Origin: Jannaschia pagri
GTDB lineage: Bacteria > Pseudomonadota > Alphaproteobacteria > Rhodobacterales > Rhodobacteraceae
DNA: 64,000 nucleotides
Assembly (NCBI RefSeq): GCF_019655435.1
Contig: NZ_BPFH01000001.1
Coordinates: 310,001-374,000, forward strand
Direction of reading: 5' to 3'
Shown: one piece after another, positions 25,210 to 34,084 of the stretch
Layout: every line of letters starts with the position of its first letter
How positions within the stretch are numbered: position 1 is the stretch's first letter
Notes under the pieces: generated by a model
The model's database searches: none
Told to the model about the DNA's origin: nothing
Seen by the model: only the letters and a program-made list of their open reading frames with translations
Position numbers and translations under genes: made by a program

Positions 25210-25740
25210 GTGTCCACATTCATCGACTTCGATGCGGTCAAAGCCGCCAATCCAATCGAGACCGTCGCCAAGCGCCTTGGTCTCGACCTGAAGAAAGCGG
25301 GCGCAAGCCTGCGTGGCCCCTGTCCGTCCGGTGAGGGCGGGCCGAGGGCTTTAGCCATCACGCCCAGCAAGGGCCTCTGGTACAGCTTCGGCTTACAGAA
25401 AGGCGGAGATGTCATCGAACTCGTCGCCCTGGTGAACGGATGCTCGACGAAAGACGCGGCACACTTCCTGTCGGGAACCGTTCCACTGGAGAAGGCCAAT
25501 CGGTCTTCGCCGGAGGGGACGGAACGTGGCTTCCGTCCCCTCGACTATCTCGAGCCTGACCACCAAGCGGTGCTGGCCTTGGGGATTGAGCCAGAGGACG
25601 CGAGCGCCCTTGGCATCGGCTACGCCCCTCGCGGCATCCTGCGCGGGACTGTGGCCGTCCCGATCCGCACAGAAGACGGGGCACTGGCCGGATACATCGG
25701 AATCACCGAAGCCACGCTCCCGCCCCGGTGGGAGATCTAG
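25210..25740 (+). CDS. DnaG-type primase fragment without zinc ligands
   Basis: 176 aa. The first 90 residues follow the CHC2 zinc-finger domain of DnaG (FDAVKAANPIETVAKRLGLD, LRGPCPSGEGG, KGLWYSFGLQKGGDVIELV). In DnaG the ligands are Cys-x2-His and Cys-x2-Cys; here only the first Cys survives and the Cys pair has become FGLQKGG. The C-terminus (ILRGTVAVPIRTEDGALAGYIG) matches the start of the primase core, which then stops before the Toprim domain. GGAGGGG favours the second of two tandem GTG codons as start. It may bind DNA without priming. Confidence 0.72.
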   Translation: MSTFIDFDAVKAANPIETVAKRLGLDLKKAGASLRGPCPSGEGGPRALAITPSKGLWYSFGLQKGGDVIELVALVNGCSTKDAAHFLSGTVPLEKANRSSPEGTERGFRPLDYLEPDHQAVLALGIEPEDASALGIGYAPRGILRGTVAVPIRTEDGALAGYIGITEATLPPRWEI

Positions 25741-25748
25741 AGCACTTG

Positions 25749-25774
25749 AGATGGCCGGAGACGGCCATCTTTTT
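25749..25774 (+). terminator. intrinsic terminator
   Basis: AGATGGCC and GGCCATCT form an 8-bp perfect stem with a 6-nt loop, followed by TTTTC. It ends the primase-like transcript. Confidence 0.8.
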
Positions 25775-25835
25775 CTTGGCCGGTCGGAGTGGGCGACATG
25801 GGCGGTATGGTTTTCTGGCTGGAGTGAGCGGCCCG

Positions 25836-25844
25836 TGGTAGCCT
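25836..25844 (+). promoter_or_regulatory. extended -10 promoter
   Basis: TG-G-TAGCCT about 50 bp before the GTG start at 25894. It belongs to the same promoter class as the other backbone genes. Confidence 0.45.
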
Positions 25845-25893
25845 GCCTATGCAGCGCGCGGCACTCCAACCATCTCAATCGAAGGGAAAAACG

Positions 25894-26082
25894 GTGCCCA
25901 AAAGACATGCGAAACGCGGTCAGCGACAGCTCAAAGCCGATTGCAAAGACGTCCTCACCGGCGTCGGCAAAGAACTCCTCTTGGTCGGTCTCTACGGCGT
26001 CAAAGACCTCACCGGCGTTGATCTCCATGCGAGCCCGAAAAAATCGCCGCCCCCTTGGAAAAAGGGTTGGGGCGCGCGCTAA
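25894..26082 (+). CDS. small basic hypothetical protein
   Basis: 62 aa, GTG start with GAAGGGAAAA upstream as a possible ribosome site. The first 17 residues are strongly basic (KRHAKRGQRQLK), followed by a hydrophobic stretch (GKELLLVGLYGV) and a basic Pro/Trp tail (PPPWKKGWGAR). It may interact with nucleic acid or the membrane. An in-frame ATG at 25849 would add 15 residues but sits too close to the promoter. No family recognised. Confidence 0.5.
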   Translation: MPKRHAKRGQRQLKADCKDVLTGVGKELLLVGLYGVKDLTGVDLHASPKKSPPPWKKGWGAR

Positions 26083-26100
26083 GCGCCACCCCAACACCCT

Positions 26101-26158
26101 CGCCCCCGCCACGACGCGCCCGAATGGTCGGACGCGTCACAGCAGGGGAGAGGGTATG
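26101..26158 (+). repeat. leader repeat, copy A
   Basis: 58 bp with 45 identities and no gaps to 34352-34409 (copy B, the DUF3768 leader). It includes a hairpin (CGCCCGA-ATGG-TCGGACG), a GGGGAGAGG ribosome site and the ATG. The -10 box that is intact in copy B (TACGAT) is altered here (CACGAC). It marks the junction between backbone and cargo. Confidence 0.7.
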
Positions 26159-26338
26159 ACCCATACGCGGCACGCTCTGACCATCTTGCCCGCAAGTGAC
26201 TGTCAAGCTGGATCCCACAACAAGTGGGGTCCTTGCCGCTTTACGGCCCATAGTTCCCGTTCTCTCGACAACGCGATTGCTGCAGTGCAGCCTCTCAAAG
26301 CGGCCACTTGCATAACAAGCAGCGAAGTACAGCTCTGA
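26156..26338 (+). CDS. 60-aa ORF behind leader copy A
   Basis: The ORF opens at the ATG of the duplicated leader with a good GGGGAGAGG ribosome site: MTHTRHALTILPASDCQAG, then KWGPCRFTAHSSRSLDNAIA. It does not match the DUF3768 protein behind copy B. It may be a truncated gene cut by arrival of the cargo, or a small gene of its own. The promoter in front looks damaged, so it may be silent. Confidence 0.4.
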   Translation: MTHTRHALTILPASDCQAGSHNKWGPCRFTAHSSRSLDNAIAAVQPLKAATCITSSEVQL

Positions 26339-26647
26339 GCCCAGTAAGTAAGTCGGATGCGCTGCGGCGAAGGACCGCTTCACCCTTTGTGAACCCGATT
26401 TCTATGTCGACTGTGCCATTGATTTCCCTACCGCCACCTTTGTGGTGCAATTGCATGAGTGGTGCAACACGATGGCTCCAAACGCATGCCAAAAACCTGA
26501 CAGAACTAAAAGAGGTTTTGCCAAACCTCTGCGGCACAACACTCTTCAACGAAGTTGGCGCTTATGTCAGGTGTGCCAAAAACGACCGATAAAGCAATCG
26601 CCTAAAACACTGTACGCAATATCTTCATTACAAAAACCCTAAACGAA
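26339..26647. other. intergenic stretch
   Basis: About 300 bp without a supported gene, lying downstream of the convergent secreted-protein operon. No strong hairpin was seen. Confidence 0.45.
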
Positions 26648-27418
26648 TCATTGTTCGCGGTTTTGCTCTACACGGAGAAGGCTAGAGAGAGCATCAACAT
26701 CCAAAAATGCGGCCTCCGCATCCCCTGAAAGTTCGTGTGCTTCTGACGCTGTCAGCAAGCCCGTAGAAAAATTCGATGAAATCGCCCCCAATAGATTTCG
26801 AAGTATTCTCTCATTGGGAACACTGGGGCTCAGCTCAAGCATCGCATCCCGGTTTAATCCAAAAACGATACTGTTGCAGTTCAAGAAGTCAGACCCACAA
26901 GCTTGTGCGCTAGGACATGCTGAGTAGACCCCAAAACTTACTTCGCAGTATGTATAAATTGTGGGTTCCTGTGCCACCTGCAAGCCGCCGTCGCATCCAG
27001 AATCCGAAAAATTTCCTACGCAATTAAAGCCATCTTGATCCGGAAGTCCCATAATCGTGGGAAAGACCTCCTCTCTTCTCCATGCACAGCGACCGCCAGG
27101 GGATGAAATGAAAACCTCCCTGAAGTTATCAGACGGCGCAATCGATACCTCGCTCAATTTTCTCCGAATGGCGGCAACCGGTGAAGTGGACGTACAAGCA
27201 TCTTCCGAGGCCGGGGTTGGAATTGCGCAAGATACTGTTGCAGCTGCAATACCGCCGTCACGTCCGCAAGCACCGTGGCGGCATGAACGCGGTTCCGATC
27301 CACAAACCTCCCCAGCACCGCTTAGATAAAGGGGTTCTGTGGTGATCTCTTCCGCACCGATGGCGGTTCCAACATTCACTACTGCAATCCAAACCAGAGC
27401 ACTTGCATAACTTCTCAT
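26648..27418 (-). CDS. secreted Cys-rich protein, partner of the MACPF-like protein
   Basis: 256 aa. A signal peptide is clear (MRSYASALVWIAVVNVGTAIGA, cleavage after Ala22). The mature part has many cysteines in the first 180 residues (SCRHGACGRD, NCVGNFSDSGCDGG, SACPSAQACGSDFLNC), suggesting disulfides and export from the cytoplasm. The C-terminal 70 residues are helical and Cys-free. It starts 3 bp after the stop of the larger secreted protein, so the two are one operon. No family recognised. It could be a chaperone, immunity or accessory subunit of the pore-like protein. Confidence 0.7.
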   Translation of the reverse strand: MRSYASALVWIAVVNVGTAIGAEEITTEPLYLSGAGEVCGSEPRSCRHGACGRDGGIAAATVSCAIPTPASEDACTSTSPVAAIRRKLSEVSIAPSDNFREVFISSPGGRCAWRREEVFPTIMGLPDQDGFNCVGNFSDSGCDGGLQVAQEPTIYTYCEVSFGVYSACPSAQACGSDFLNCNSIVFGLNRDAMLELSPSVPNERILRNLLGAISSNFSTGLLTASEAHELSGDAEAAFLDVDALSSLLRVEQNREQ

Positions 27419-27421
27419 GAA

Positions 27422-29194
27422 TCAATCTCCATCTGCGGCGTCGGCGTCGTTCACTGCCGCATCTGAAATCTCAGTCAAACTAGCGACGCAGATCGCCGTG
27501 TATAGACCAGTGTCTGGATCAGCTCCTGTGGACACGCGGCTAGCTAGATTTACTATCCGCGTAACTTCCCCGTCAGCAGTCTCTCTGGCCCAGACCCAAA
27601 CTTCCGACTCGGCGTCAGCGGGGCTGTCAACTTCATCGCCGCCCGCCAACAAGCGGTTAACTGCGGAGTCTGATCGAACCCTTGCGAGCCTCGCAAGCTC
27701 TGTACCTGAAGCAAGAAAGCGAAGCTCCAACTCCGTGGGTAATCTCCATGTTCGCCCTGACCCAGTGGAACGTTGATCGCAAAAATACTCTCCAATATCT
27801 GCCTCAACAAGAAATCTTGGGTTACTCCAAACCAACGAAGTCTCTGGATCGACGCAACCACCATCAACCGGAACTAATCTAAGAAAAACAAAGGAGGACT
27901 CTTCATCGCAGAGTTCTGCTTCCCTAGACTCGATTATCAGCTTTAAGCTCCCGAAAGAGAAGTTCGGAACAGCGTCTACGGGGAAAGAGTCAGCCGATAT
28001 GGTTGCAATACTCGGGCATGAAGCTGTGCCATCAAGAAGGATTTGATAACACTCCTCTGTCGCCTTTCGAATTTCCTCCCGGGAAGCGAAGAGGCGTTCC
28101 AACTCTCTCCGAAAGACTACATCTAAGTCGGTTACTGATAATACCGCACCATCATTGTCGATAGCTTCAAAGATGTCCGGGTTCTCTCTTGCTGCCGTTA
28201 TTCGGTCTATGGCTAGGGCATACCGATCAAGCGCTAACTCCAGTTCCCGAAACCTATTACGATTTAAGCTTTGAAGAACCGGATTTGGTGCGTTGTATCC
28301 TATGGTCTCATAGTTGAGCAAATAGCCGACATATGGCCATGGCCTGTCGGCGACCGCATCCGGAAAACTCATGGCAGCGTTCACAAGGCGCTGCAAATCC
28401 TGTATTCGTGAAATGTCAAAATCAGGAGTTAAGTCTAGGTTGAATGCGTCGTCGCCGAACCACGGTCCAGCAGTTTGAATCTCGATGTTTGCATCGCGCC
28501 GTTGTAGCGCAGTTTCCACAATTCTTGTGAAGCTCGCCGATGCCTCCACACCGACAGCGCCAAAGTTTCCACCACCACTCAATGATGCCCGAAGGCTTTC
28601 ACGTTCCGTCTGAGACAATGTGTTGATTCTAGCGATTAGATCGAGCCGCCCGCCCAAACCTACGGCAGCAACAAAAGCATCGCCGCATCGGCGAGAATTG
28701 AGATTCGTACCACCGGTATCAGTGTCTCCTACAAGCGCTTCTGGTATTGAATGAATATCCCCACCAATGATCTGTATGCTCACATCAACTGTTAGCACGA
28801 CAAAAAGGTTGTGTTCAGTACGCTCGAATTCTCTCTCTGTACTGTAAGAACCCGATGCGCTGAAACTAGCGTAAGAACCAGAAGCGGACACAGAGAGAGA
28901 TTCGAACTCTCTTAGAAATTCTTCTGTATCTAGCAATCTGAGAGAATAGGTTACCCTTTGTGCCGGATCGATTTGGGAGGAATCGGTAGAAGCCGGGCCA
29001 TCCTTCATCAGTTCGGATAACGAACTTGTTGAATCGACGCAAAATCCTCTCGGTTCGTTGATCGCTGTATCAAAACCTTGCCCGAGATCGAGGACTCCAC
29101 CATCCAAATCAACGCGAAGGCCTTGAGCAAGAACTGGAAAAACCATGCTGCAGAATAACGACGAAAAAATCGCTAAAGAAAGAAACCCTCTCAT
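27422..29194 (-). CDS. secreted MACPF-like protein with DUF1566-type C-terminus
   Basis: 590 aa from MRGFLSLAIF; signal peptide cleaved near PVLA-Q. Residues about 95-235 read like a MACPF/CDC-type core: two amphipathic Ser/Gly/Ala strand segments (SVSASGSYASFSASGSYS and SLSGGGNFGAVGVEASASF) around CGDAFVAAVGLGGRLDLIARI, comparable to the conserved YGDxFVSG-xxGG block. A helical middle follows. The last 130 residues match DUF1566/Lcl-type domains (LVWSNPR, YFCDQ, WRLPTELELRFLA, WVWARE, final ICV). Inference: an exported pore-forming or membrane-binding protein with a surface-binding tail. The fold call needs structural confirmation. Confidence 0.6.
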   Translation of the reverse strand: MRGFLSLAIFSSLFCSMVFPVLAQGLRVDLDGGVLDLGQGFDTAINEPRGFCVDSTSSLSELMKDGPASTDSSQIDPAQRVTYSLRLLDTEEFLREFESLSVSASGSYASFSASGSYSTEREFERTEHNLFVVLTVDVSIQIIGGDIHSIPEALVGDTDTGGTNLNSRRCGDAFVAAVGLGGRLDLIARINTLSQTERESLRASLSGGGNFGAVGVEASASFTRIVETALQRRDANIEIQTAGPWFGDDAFNLDLTPDFDISRIQDLQRLVNAAMSFPDAVADRPWPYVGYLLNYETIGYNAPNPVLQSLNRNRFRELELALDRYALAIDRITAARENPDIFEAIDNDGAVLSVTDLDVVFRRELERLFASREEIRKATEECYQILLDGTASCPSIATISADSFPVDAVPNFSFGSLKLIIESREAELCDEESSFVFLRLVPVDGGCVDPETSLVWSNPRFLVEADIGEYFCDQRSTGSGRTWRLPTELELRFLASGTELARLARVRSDSAVNRLLAGGDEVDSPADAESEVWVWARETADGEVTRIVNLASRVSTGADPDTGLYTAICVASLTEISDAAVNDADAADGD

Positions 29195-29896
29195 TTCGCC
29201 CCCCACCAAAAAAAAGCACACCGTTACCAGATTGTGCATCTTGTTCGGCAGCGTCGCAGTACGCGAAACTCTGGTCAAGGAATACCTTTCACTTCGAATT
29301 GTTGCTCATCACAACCGGTGCACCAGCCCACAGTCGATGTCGTGATCTTTCTTAACCATCTGATCGTGCTCACCCGCATAATACAGCTTTCCAGCCGGGG
29401 TGTTCATGAATCACATAGTGAGCAAAGCTTGAACGAGCGCTATCGGGTTTCTTCTGCCCGTCCGCGCGAAACGCCTGATTGACAGCAGGTGGTTTCAGTT
29501 TGCCCACCGGCAGGTCACCCTGAAACCACCGTCTTTGCAGCAGTTTGCTTCATATACTCCAAGCTAAGCGACGTCGAAGCGGCCATCTGACATTGGAAGG
29601 CTTTGTCCGCATAACAGGCATCCGGTCTTTGGACAGTGGACGTGACTCCCGGCCCTTAGCAGCCATTCAAAGTGCAGGCCAATGCTGCGACGCAGCCGAC
29701 CTAAAGCAGACCTTAGATTTTCGCCAAACGCAAATGCTCGTTCAGGGCACAGTAAGTCTCAGCTATCGTTCTGCGTTTTCTGTAGCGTTGCCCCACACAA
29801 AACCCAATCAAGCCTCAAGTAATGCTAGAACCAAACCACCAGAGTCATTGGTCCTGACGCCCGATCTGCGGCCATCGAGGCTTCCTAATTTTGGCA
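29195..29896. other. non-coding stretch, probably decayed
   Basis: About 700 bp. A 124-codon plus-strand frame (29545-29919) has no start signal and ordinary intergenic composition. The A+T-rich 120 bp upstream of the secreted operon should contain its promoter. No repeat recognised. Confidence 0.45.
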
Positions 29897-30322
29897 TCAA
29901 ACCAAAGTCACCTCAATAAGAGCACGCACAGATTGAGCAATCTGATAGCCAACTATGACTTCATCCACAGTGCCTTCTAGTCTAGTTGTGCTGCCCGTGT
30001 CTGGGTCAGTGAAGTCCACATACGTAGTTGTACCTTTTGGCGGCGGCGCATAAAGTGTGGCTTGATCCAAAGAAAATGTCACAACTTGACGATCTTTTCG
30101 AAAAGTTACTCGGGCATTCGCGACGGGAAGATCTGACAAAGTACTCTCCATTTTAAGCTCTTCGAGAACCTTAGCAGCCTGCAGAGTGTTTGAATAGACA
30201 ATCACACGGCAGCGGATGGACGTGCTTCCAGATACTCTTAAGCGTTCTCTGCATCTGGGCACTCCGATCGTAGATTTCTGTATGAAATCCCAACACTTTC
30301 TCATTACCACTTCATCGGTCAC
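29897..30322 (-). CDS. hypothetical protein
   Basis: 141 aa. The C-terminal half has regular alternation (ARVTFRKDRQVVTFSLDQAT, TTYVDFTDPDTGSTTRLEGT) like a small beta-barrel or beta-sandwich. The N-terminal 45 residues are basic with several Cys and may be too long; Met7 is an alternative start. It stands alone in the cargo region with non-coding DNA on both sides. No family or function recognised. Confidence 0.5.
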   Translation of the reverse strand: MTDEVVMRKCWDFIQKSTIGVPRCRERLRVSGSTSIRCRVIVYSNTLQAAKVLEELKMESTLSDLPVANARVTFRKDRQVVTFSLDQATLYAPPPKGTTTYVDFTDPDTGSTTRLEGTVDEVIVGYQIAQSVRALIEVTLV

Positions 30323-30645
30323 GTAGAAGTATTGGTCTGGTAGGTCTGATGATGTCCTATCGGTGTTGACGGCCCATACCGGACGCTAAGCGCGCTCTTC
30401 AAAGTTGCATCTCGGCTTCTCGGAAGCGGGCATTGACGGATTGTGGCAGATGTCTCTTTTCAACCGAGACAGAAAATCTGCATGATTGCAAAAGTTCCTG
30501 GATAGCCCCTCTGAAGGCAGCCCACCTTCTGGCGTAGAACTATCCCGTTTTTGCGAGGACCGGTGAACTGCTGGAAAGCGACACAAGCCCGGAGAGCTCT
30601 CATAGCAGCTGCGACGTTCCTACCTCGGCCTTGGAAATGAACCTT
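30323..30645. other. intergenic stretch
   Basis: About 320 bp with no supported gene. A 66-codon minus-strand frame within it has no start signal. Confidence 0.45.
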
Positions 30646-33105
30646 TCATTTCTGAGCTGACTTGCGTTTTAGGTTGAGATTCGTCGCTGAACATGGGCAG
30701 CGCAGCGCCTCGGCTGGACCGTTGCGAGGCGTAACATAGAGCCATGCGTCGCAATCCGGGCATTTCGCGCAATTAAGGAGATCGCGAAAGGCTTTCACTA
30801 CCGGCTCAAAATCCTTTGCGCCGAAATTAGCCCACTCGTTGAAGTGGACAGCACGATTGATCGCCCAGTCTTCTTCGCCCTTGTGGGTACTGGCCTCCTT
30901 CAGCTTCCGTTTTCGCGCCAGTGCATCCGCCTTCTGGGTCTCGTTGCCCCAGGATTGTCCCGCATCAGCTGCCTTCCCAAGCAGGTCTTTCAAGCGAGCC
31001 ATGGCACTCGGGAGCAAACTTCCCATGTCATAGCTGTTATCGACTCTGAAAATCGTGGGCGCAGCCAATTGGTCCGCCAGCAGCCGTGAGACAAATTCCA
31101 TGTGACGGCGCAAGATCGGTGCTGCTACCTCGACTTTGCCTTTCGCAAGCTCAGCTTCGATACCCGCCCATACATCAGGGTTGAACTCGACCAAAGGGCC
31201 GGTGTCTACCGACCAGCTGTCAAATGCGATGGACGTGTTTCTGGTAACCAGTTTCGCCGAGCGCATCTGCTCCGCCCAAACCTTGTCATGGGTGGCGATC
31301 ACGAACTGAGTGTCGGGGAACTCTGACATCAACAGTTTGCAGAATTGATATCGATGATCTGCATCAACGGACATGACGACATCATCGAGCAGCGCGACCG
31401 TGAACCCATCCCCAAGAAGCCGTTTCATAAGAGCGAGGTACAGACACACACCCATGCCATCTTGATGGCCTTCACTATGAAACGCCCCGGGTGGGAACAG
31501 CCCACGCTCGTAGAAATTGACGTCGAAATCCAGGCGCCCTTCTGTCGCCTTCAGCCGAGCGACAAATTTCTGTTCGTCACCGTCGTTAAGGGCCCGGTAG
31601 AACTTGCTGAAATCGTCTTCTACAGCATCATAAAGTGCGTCGAGCTCCGTTTCCATCGCGCTGCACCAAGCCTCATATGCCACTTTGCTGGCATCGCGCG
31701 CTTTTTGGGCTTCGGCCTCAACCTTCCGTGCATCACGGTAGTCGCGAAACCTTTGGTCGGCGTTGATCAGGAAGCTTTGTGCCTCAACGGTCGCCGTCTG
31801 ATCAGGTTTGGCCCGAACAGCTTCGGTAAATTCGGACAGCGCCGTATTGAAGCCGGTCGGCAACGCGGGCCATCCCTCTTCAAGCCGATCCTCTTGGGCC
31901 AATACATCAGAAAACTGCTTCAGTTTTTCCTGCAGGGACGCGAGGTCTTTGCCCCAGGTCTCGATCTGCGCTTGGAACTCGGTCGCCTTCTCTGCTTTTG
32001 CGATGCGATGTGCTTCGAGGAGGAGCGCTTTCAGGTTTCCGACCTCTGACGACAGAGCACTGGCGTCATCCATGACACTTTGCTGGACTTCTCCTGCTGT
32101 CTTCGATTTCTCTTGCTTGGCGTGCAAATGCGCCAGAAGATGTGTCTCATCTGGCCACTCATGGTCGCACATTGGGCATTCAGGTCCGTCGACAAGCTTC
32201 AGACCTTGGGACACCAACGCCCGTTGCTGCAGTGCGATCAGCAGCTGAGGGTCGTTGTCGAGTTTTCTTATATGGCCAAGAAGGCCGACAGCTGCCGGCG
32301 TTTCCAGTGCTGGCAACCTGTCGACCGTCTCTTTGAGCTTCGTGAGCTCAATCAGTGCTGCGGCCTTGTTGAGGGCTTGCTCGGAAGAGGGCTCCGCCAG
32401 TCCGTGGTCAAGTTTGGTCTCCGGCGTGACCTCTTCGAGAGCCGACAACCCAAGCAGTTGACGCTTGGGATTCACAGCGCTCATCACATCAGAGGCAGAA
32501 AGAGACGACACGCTAAGGTGTTGGAGCAGGGTGTCACGTTTGTTCTTCGTATCTCTTTCGGCCGCGGTCGCAGCACGATTGAGCTTGCCAAATGCCGTGT
32601 TCAAGACCGAGCGAGTTTGCCCTAGGTCTTCAATCTTCAGAATGGCCTGGATTTCCTTGGACCGCTCCGTGGGCTCAACAAGAATGAACTTCAAGATTTC
32701 CCGTCGGGCGAGCGTGATCTCCGGATGGCTTGCCACTTCCTCCAGGATTTCCACGATATCGGCATCATTGGGTTCGATCTTTGGTTTCTTTGGCGCTGAA
32801 ACGCTGCGTGTGAGCTTTGCCGACTTCCCAAGGGTTGGGAATGTCAGCTCCAGTTCAACAAACGCCGCATCCGGGAAATTGGTGCGATCCACATGTGGTG
32901 CATGATCTCCGATGCTCAGCCCCTTAGTGCCGCGCCCCGTCAGACGGCCGATCTGCCCGGTCAGTCCAAATTCAATCGCATCGATCACCCCGCTCTTGCC
33001 GGATCCGTTGGGGCCAGACACCGCAAAGGTTTTGCCATCCAGATTGATGTCTAGTTTGCGAATTCCCCGAAATTCTTCGATATGCGCTGAGGCAATCTTG
33101 ATCAT
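30646..33105 (-). CDS. SMC/Rad50-like AAA ATPase with zinc hook
   Basis: 819 aa. Walker A GPNGSGKS (31-38) follows the RecF/SbcC-type start EEFRGIRKLDINLDG. Coiled-coil arms (about 150-300 and 330-520) flank a Rad50-like CPMC (Cys310, Cys313) at the tip. The ABC signature SEGHQDGMG and Walker B VALLDDVVMSVD follow near residue 560-600. A further 200-residue domain ends in a zinc ribbon (CAKCPDCDAW, LRCPC). Proteins of this build are common in anti-phage defence loci. Its ATG overlaps the stop of the 58-aa partner. Inference: a two-gene defence module. Confidence 0.82.
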   Translation of the reverse strand: MIKIASAHIEEFRGIRKLDINLDGKTFAVSGPNGSGKSGVIDAIEFGLTGQIGRLTGRGTKGLSIGDHAPHVDRTNFPDAAFVELELTFPTLGKSAKLTRSVSAPKKPKIEPNDADIVEILEEVASHPEITLARREILKFILVEPTERSKEIQAILKIEDLGQTRSVLNTAFGKLNRAATAAERDTKNKRDTLLQHLSVSSLSASDVMSAVNPKRQLLGLSALEEVTPETKLDHGLAEPSSEQALNKAAALIELTKLKETVDRLPALETPAAVGLLGHIRKLDNDPQLLIALQQRALVSQGLKLVDGPECPMCDHEWPDETHLLAHLHAKQEKSKTAGEVQQSVMDDASALSSEVGNLKALLLEAHRIAKAEKATEFQAQIETWGKDLASLQEKLKQFSDVLAQEDRLEEGWPALPTGFNTALSEFTEAVRAKPDQTATVEAQSFLINADQRFRDYRDARKVEAEAQKARDASKVAYEAWCSAMETELDALYDAVEDDFSKFYRALNDGDEQKFVARLKATEGRLDFDVNFYERGLFPPGAFHSEGHQDGMGVCLYLALMKRLLGDGFTVALLDDVVMSVDADHRYQFCKLLMSEFPDTQFVIATHDKVWAEQMRSAKLVTRNTSIAFDSWSVDTGPLVEFNPDVWAGIEAELAKGKVEVAAPILRRHMEFVSRLLADQLAAPTIFRVDNSYDMGSLLPSAMARLKDLLGKAADAGQSWGNETQKADALARKRKLKEASTHKGEEDWAINRAVHFNEWANFGAKDFEPVVKAFRDLLNCAKCPDCDAWLYVTPRNGPAEALRCPCSATNLNLKRKSAQK

Positions 33106-33278
33106 AAAACCTCGCCCCCGTCCGGCAATGAGAAGATATCGACCAGCTCGTCTGCCTTCGTCTTCTTCTCATCCAGGAGACAGTCCTTTAGCTTTTCGAT
33201 TTTGGCAGTGTCAAAGGTTTCGTCTGCCTCCAGTGTCTCAATAAACTTGGCGACCACAGCCGCTTGCAGTGACGCCAT
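33102..33278 (-). CDS. small partner of the SMC-like ATPase
   Basis: 58 aa from MASLQAAVVAKFIETLEADE. An AGGAG ribosome site eight bases before this ATG decides the start over a longer frame. It is acidic and helical throughout (TAKIEKLKDCLLDEKKTKA, ELVDIFSLPDGG), with no HTH visible. Its stop overlaps the ATPase start by 4 bp, so the two are translated together, probably in fixed ratio. It may be a regulatory or structural subunit. No family recognised. Confidence 0.65.
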   Translation of the reverse strand: MASLQAAVVAKFIETLEADETFDTAKIEKLKDCLLDEKKTKADELVDIFSLPDGGEVL

Positions 33279-33621
33279 CAATTCAACTCCTAAGGCTTGC
33301 CGCACTTTCCTGACGCGAGGGTTAGCGAGGTGGCCCAACCGGCCGACCTTGCGCAGCGCTATGCCGCCAGAACAGCCTAATGCAATGACAGGTTTTCGTC
33401 GATTCTGGTGAGCTTTGATGTCAGGCGGCTCGTAGGTCAGCCGGGCTACCGAACGTCCGCTTCACCTGAGACGGTTTGCGTGCGAAGCACTCGCAGCGAA
33501 TGTCGGCTTCCCGCCCATCGATGCAAATTAACCTTGCGGGTCCTAGATACGGTCACGTACAGCGCTAGACCTTTCGTCACCTACGAAGACGTAGGAGCCA
33601 GTTGTTACCGTAGATGTGCAC
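33279..33621. other. intergenic stretch
   Basis: About 340 bp upstream of the ATPase operon. The plus-strand frames here have no start signal or motif. It should hold the promoter of the defence-like operon. Confidence 0.45.
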
Positions 33622-33957
33622 TTAAGAAGGTCTCTCCCTCCCGATCAGAAGATCCGATTCTGCCGTCCCACCTTCCATCGCTGCTTTGAACCAAGCTGGC
33701 TTACGAACCCGGCCGGACCACGCGAGTTCGGAGTTCTCGGGGTGTCGGTACTTCGGCGTGAGAGCGGATTTCTTGTCGGCTTTCCCAGCCGTTACCAGTT
33801 CCGCGAGGGTGAATCCGGCCTTTTTCGCTGCTGCGTTTAGGGCGGTCAGAGCCGCTTGGCGTTTACGCGTTTCGAAATCTGTGATCGCCTTGGCGACATC
33901 TTTCTCTAGGGTTTTCAGTTCAGCCAGGGAAAGCATGTTGAGATCAATAATGGACAT
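33622..33957 (-). CDS. H-NS/HvrA-type nucleoid protein
   Basis: 111 aa. The N-terminal oligomerisation helix (LNMLSLAELKTLEKDVAKAI) and the C-terminal DNA-binding block (TPKYRHPENSELAWSGRVRKPAWFKAAME) match the HvrA/H-NS family of alphaproteobacteria. Such proteins silence A+T-rich foreign DNA. Carriage on the element suggests it helps to silence the A+T-richer cargo or to adapt host silencing. Two adjacent ATGs are possible; the second has better spacing from AGGTG. Confidence 0.88.
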   Translation of the reverse strand: MSIIDLNMLSLAELKTLEKDVAKAITDFETRKRQAALTALNAAAKKAGFTLAELVTAGKADKKSALTPKYRHPENSELAWSGRVRKPAWFKAAMEGGTAESDLLIGRERPS

Positions 33958-34084
33958 CATGCACCTGTAAAATTGAGTTTTCTGGTCAGCACCCCAGTCG
34001 TTAGGGAGTGGCCGAGGTTACTATAGTAGAGCTGACAAATCGGCGGATCTAGACTATATTGAGTTGTGTTAGTTAATTCTATTT

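Noticed and set aside
29545-29919. 124-codon plus-strand frame as a gene
   Set aside because: No ribosome site, motif or promoter; composition resembles decayed intergenic DNA.
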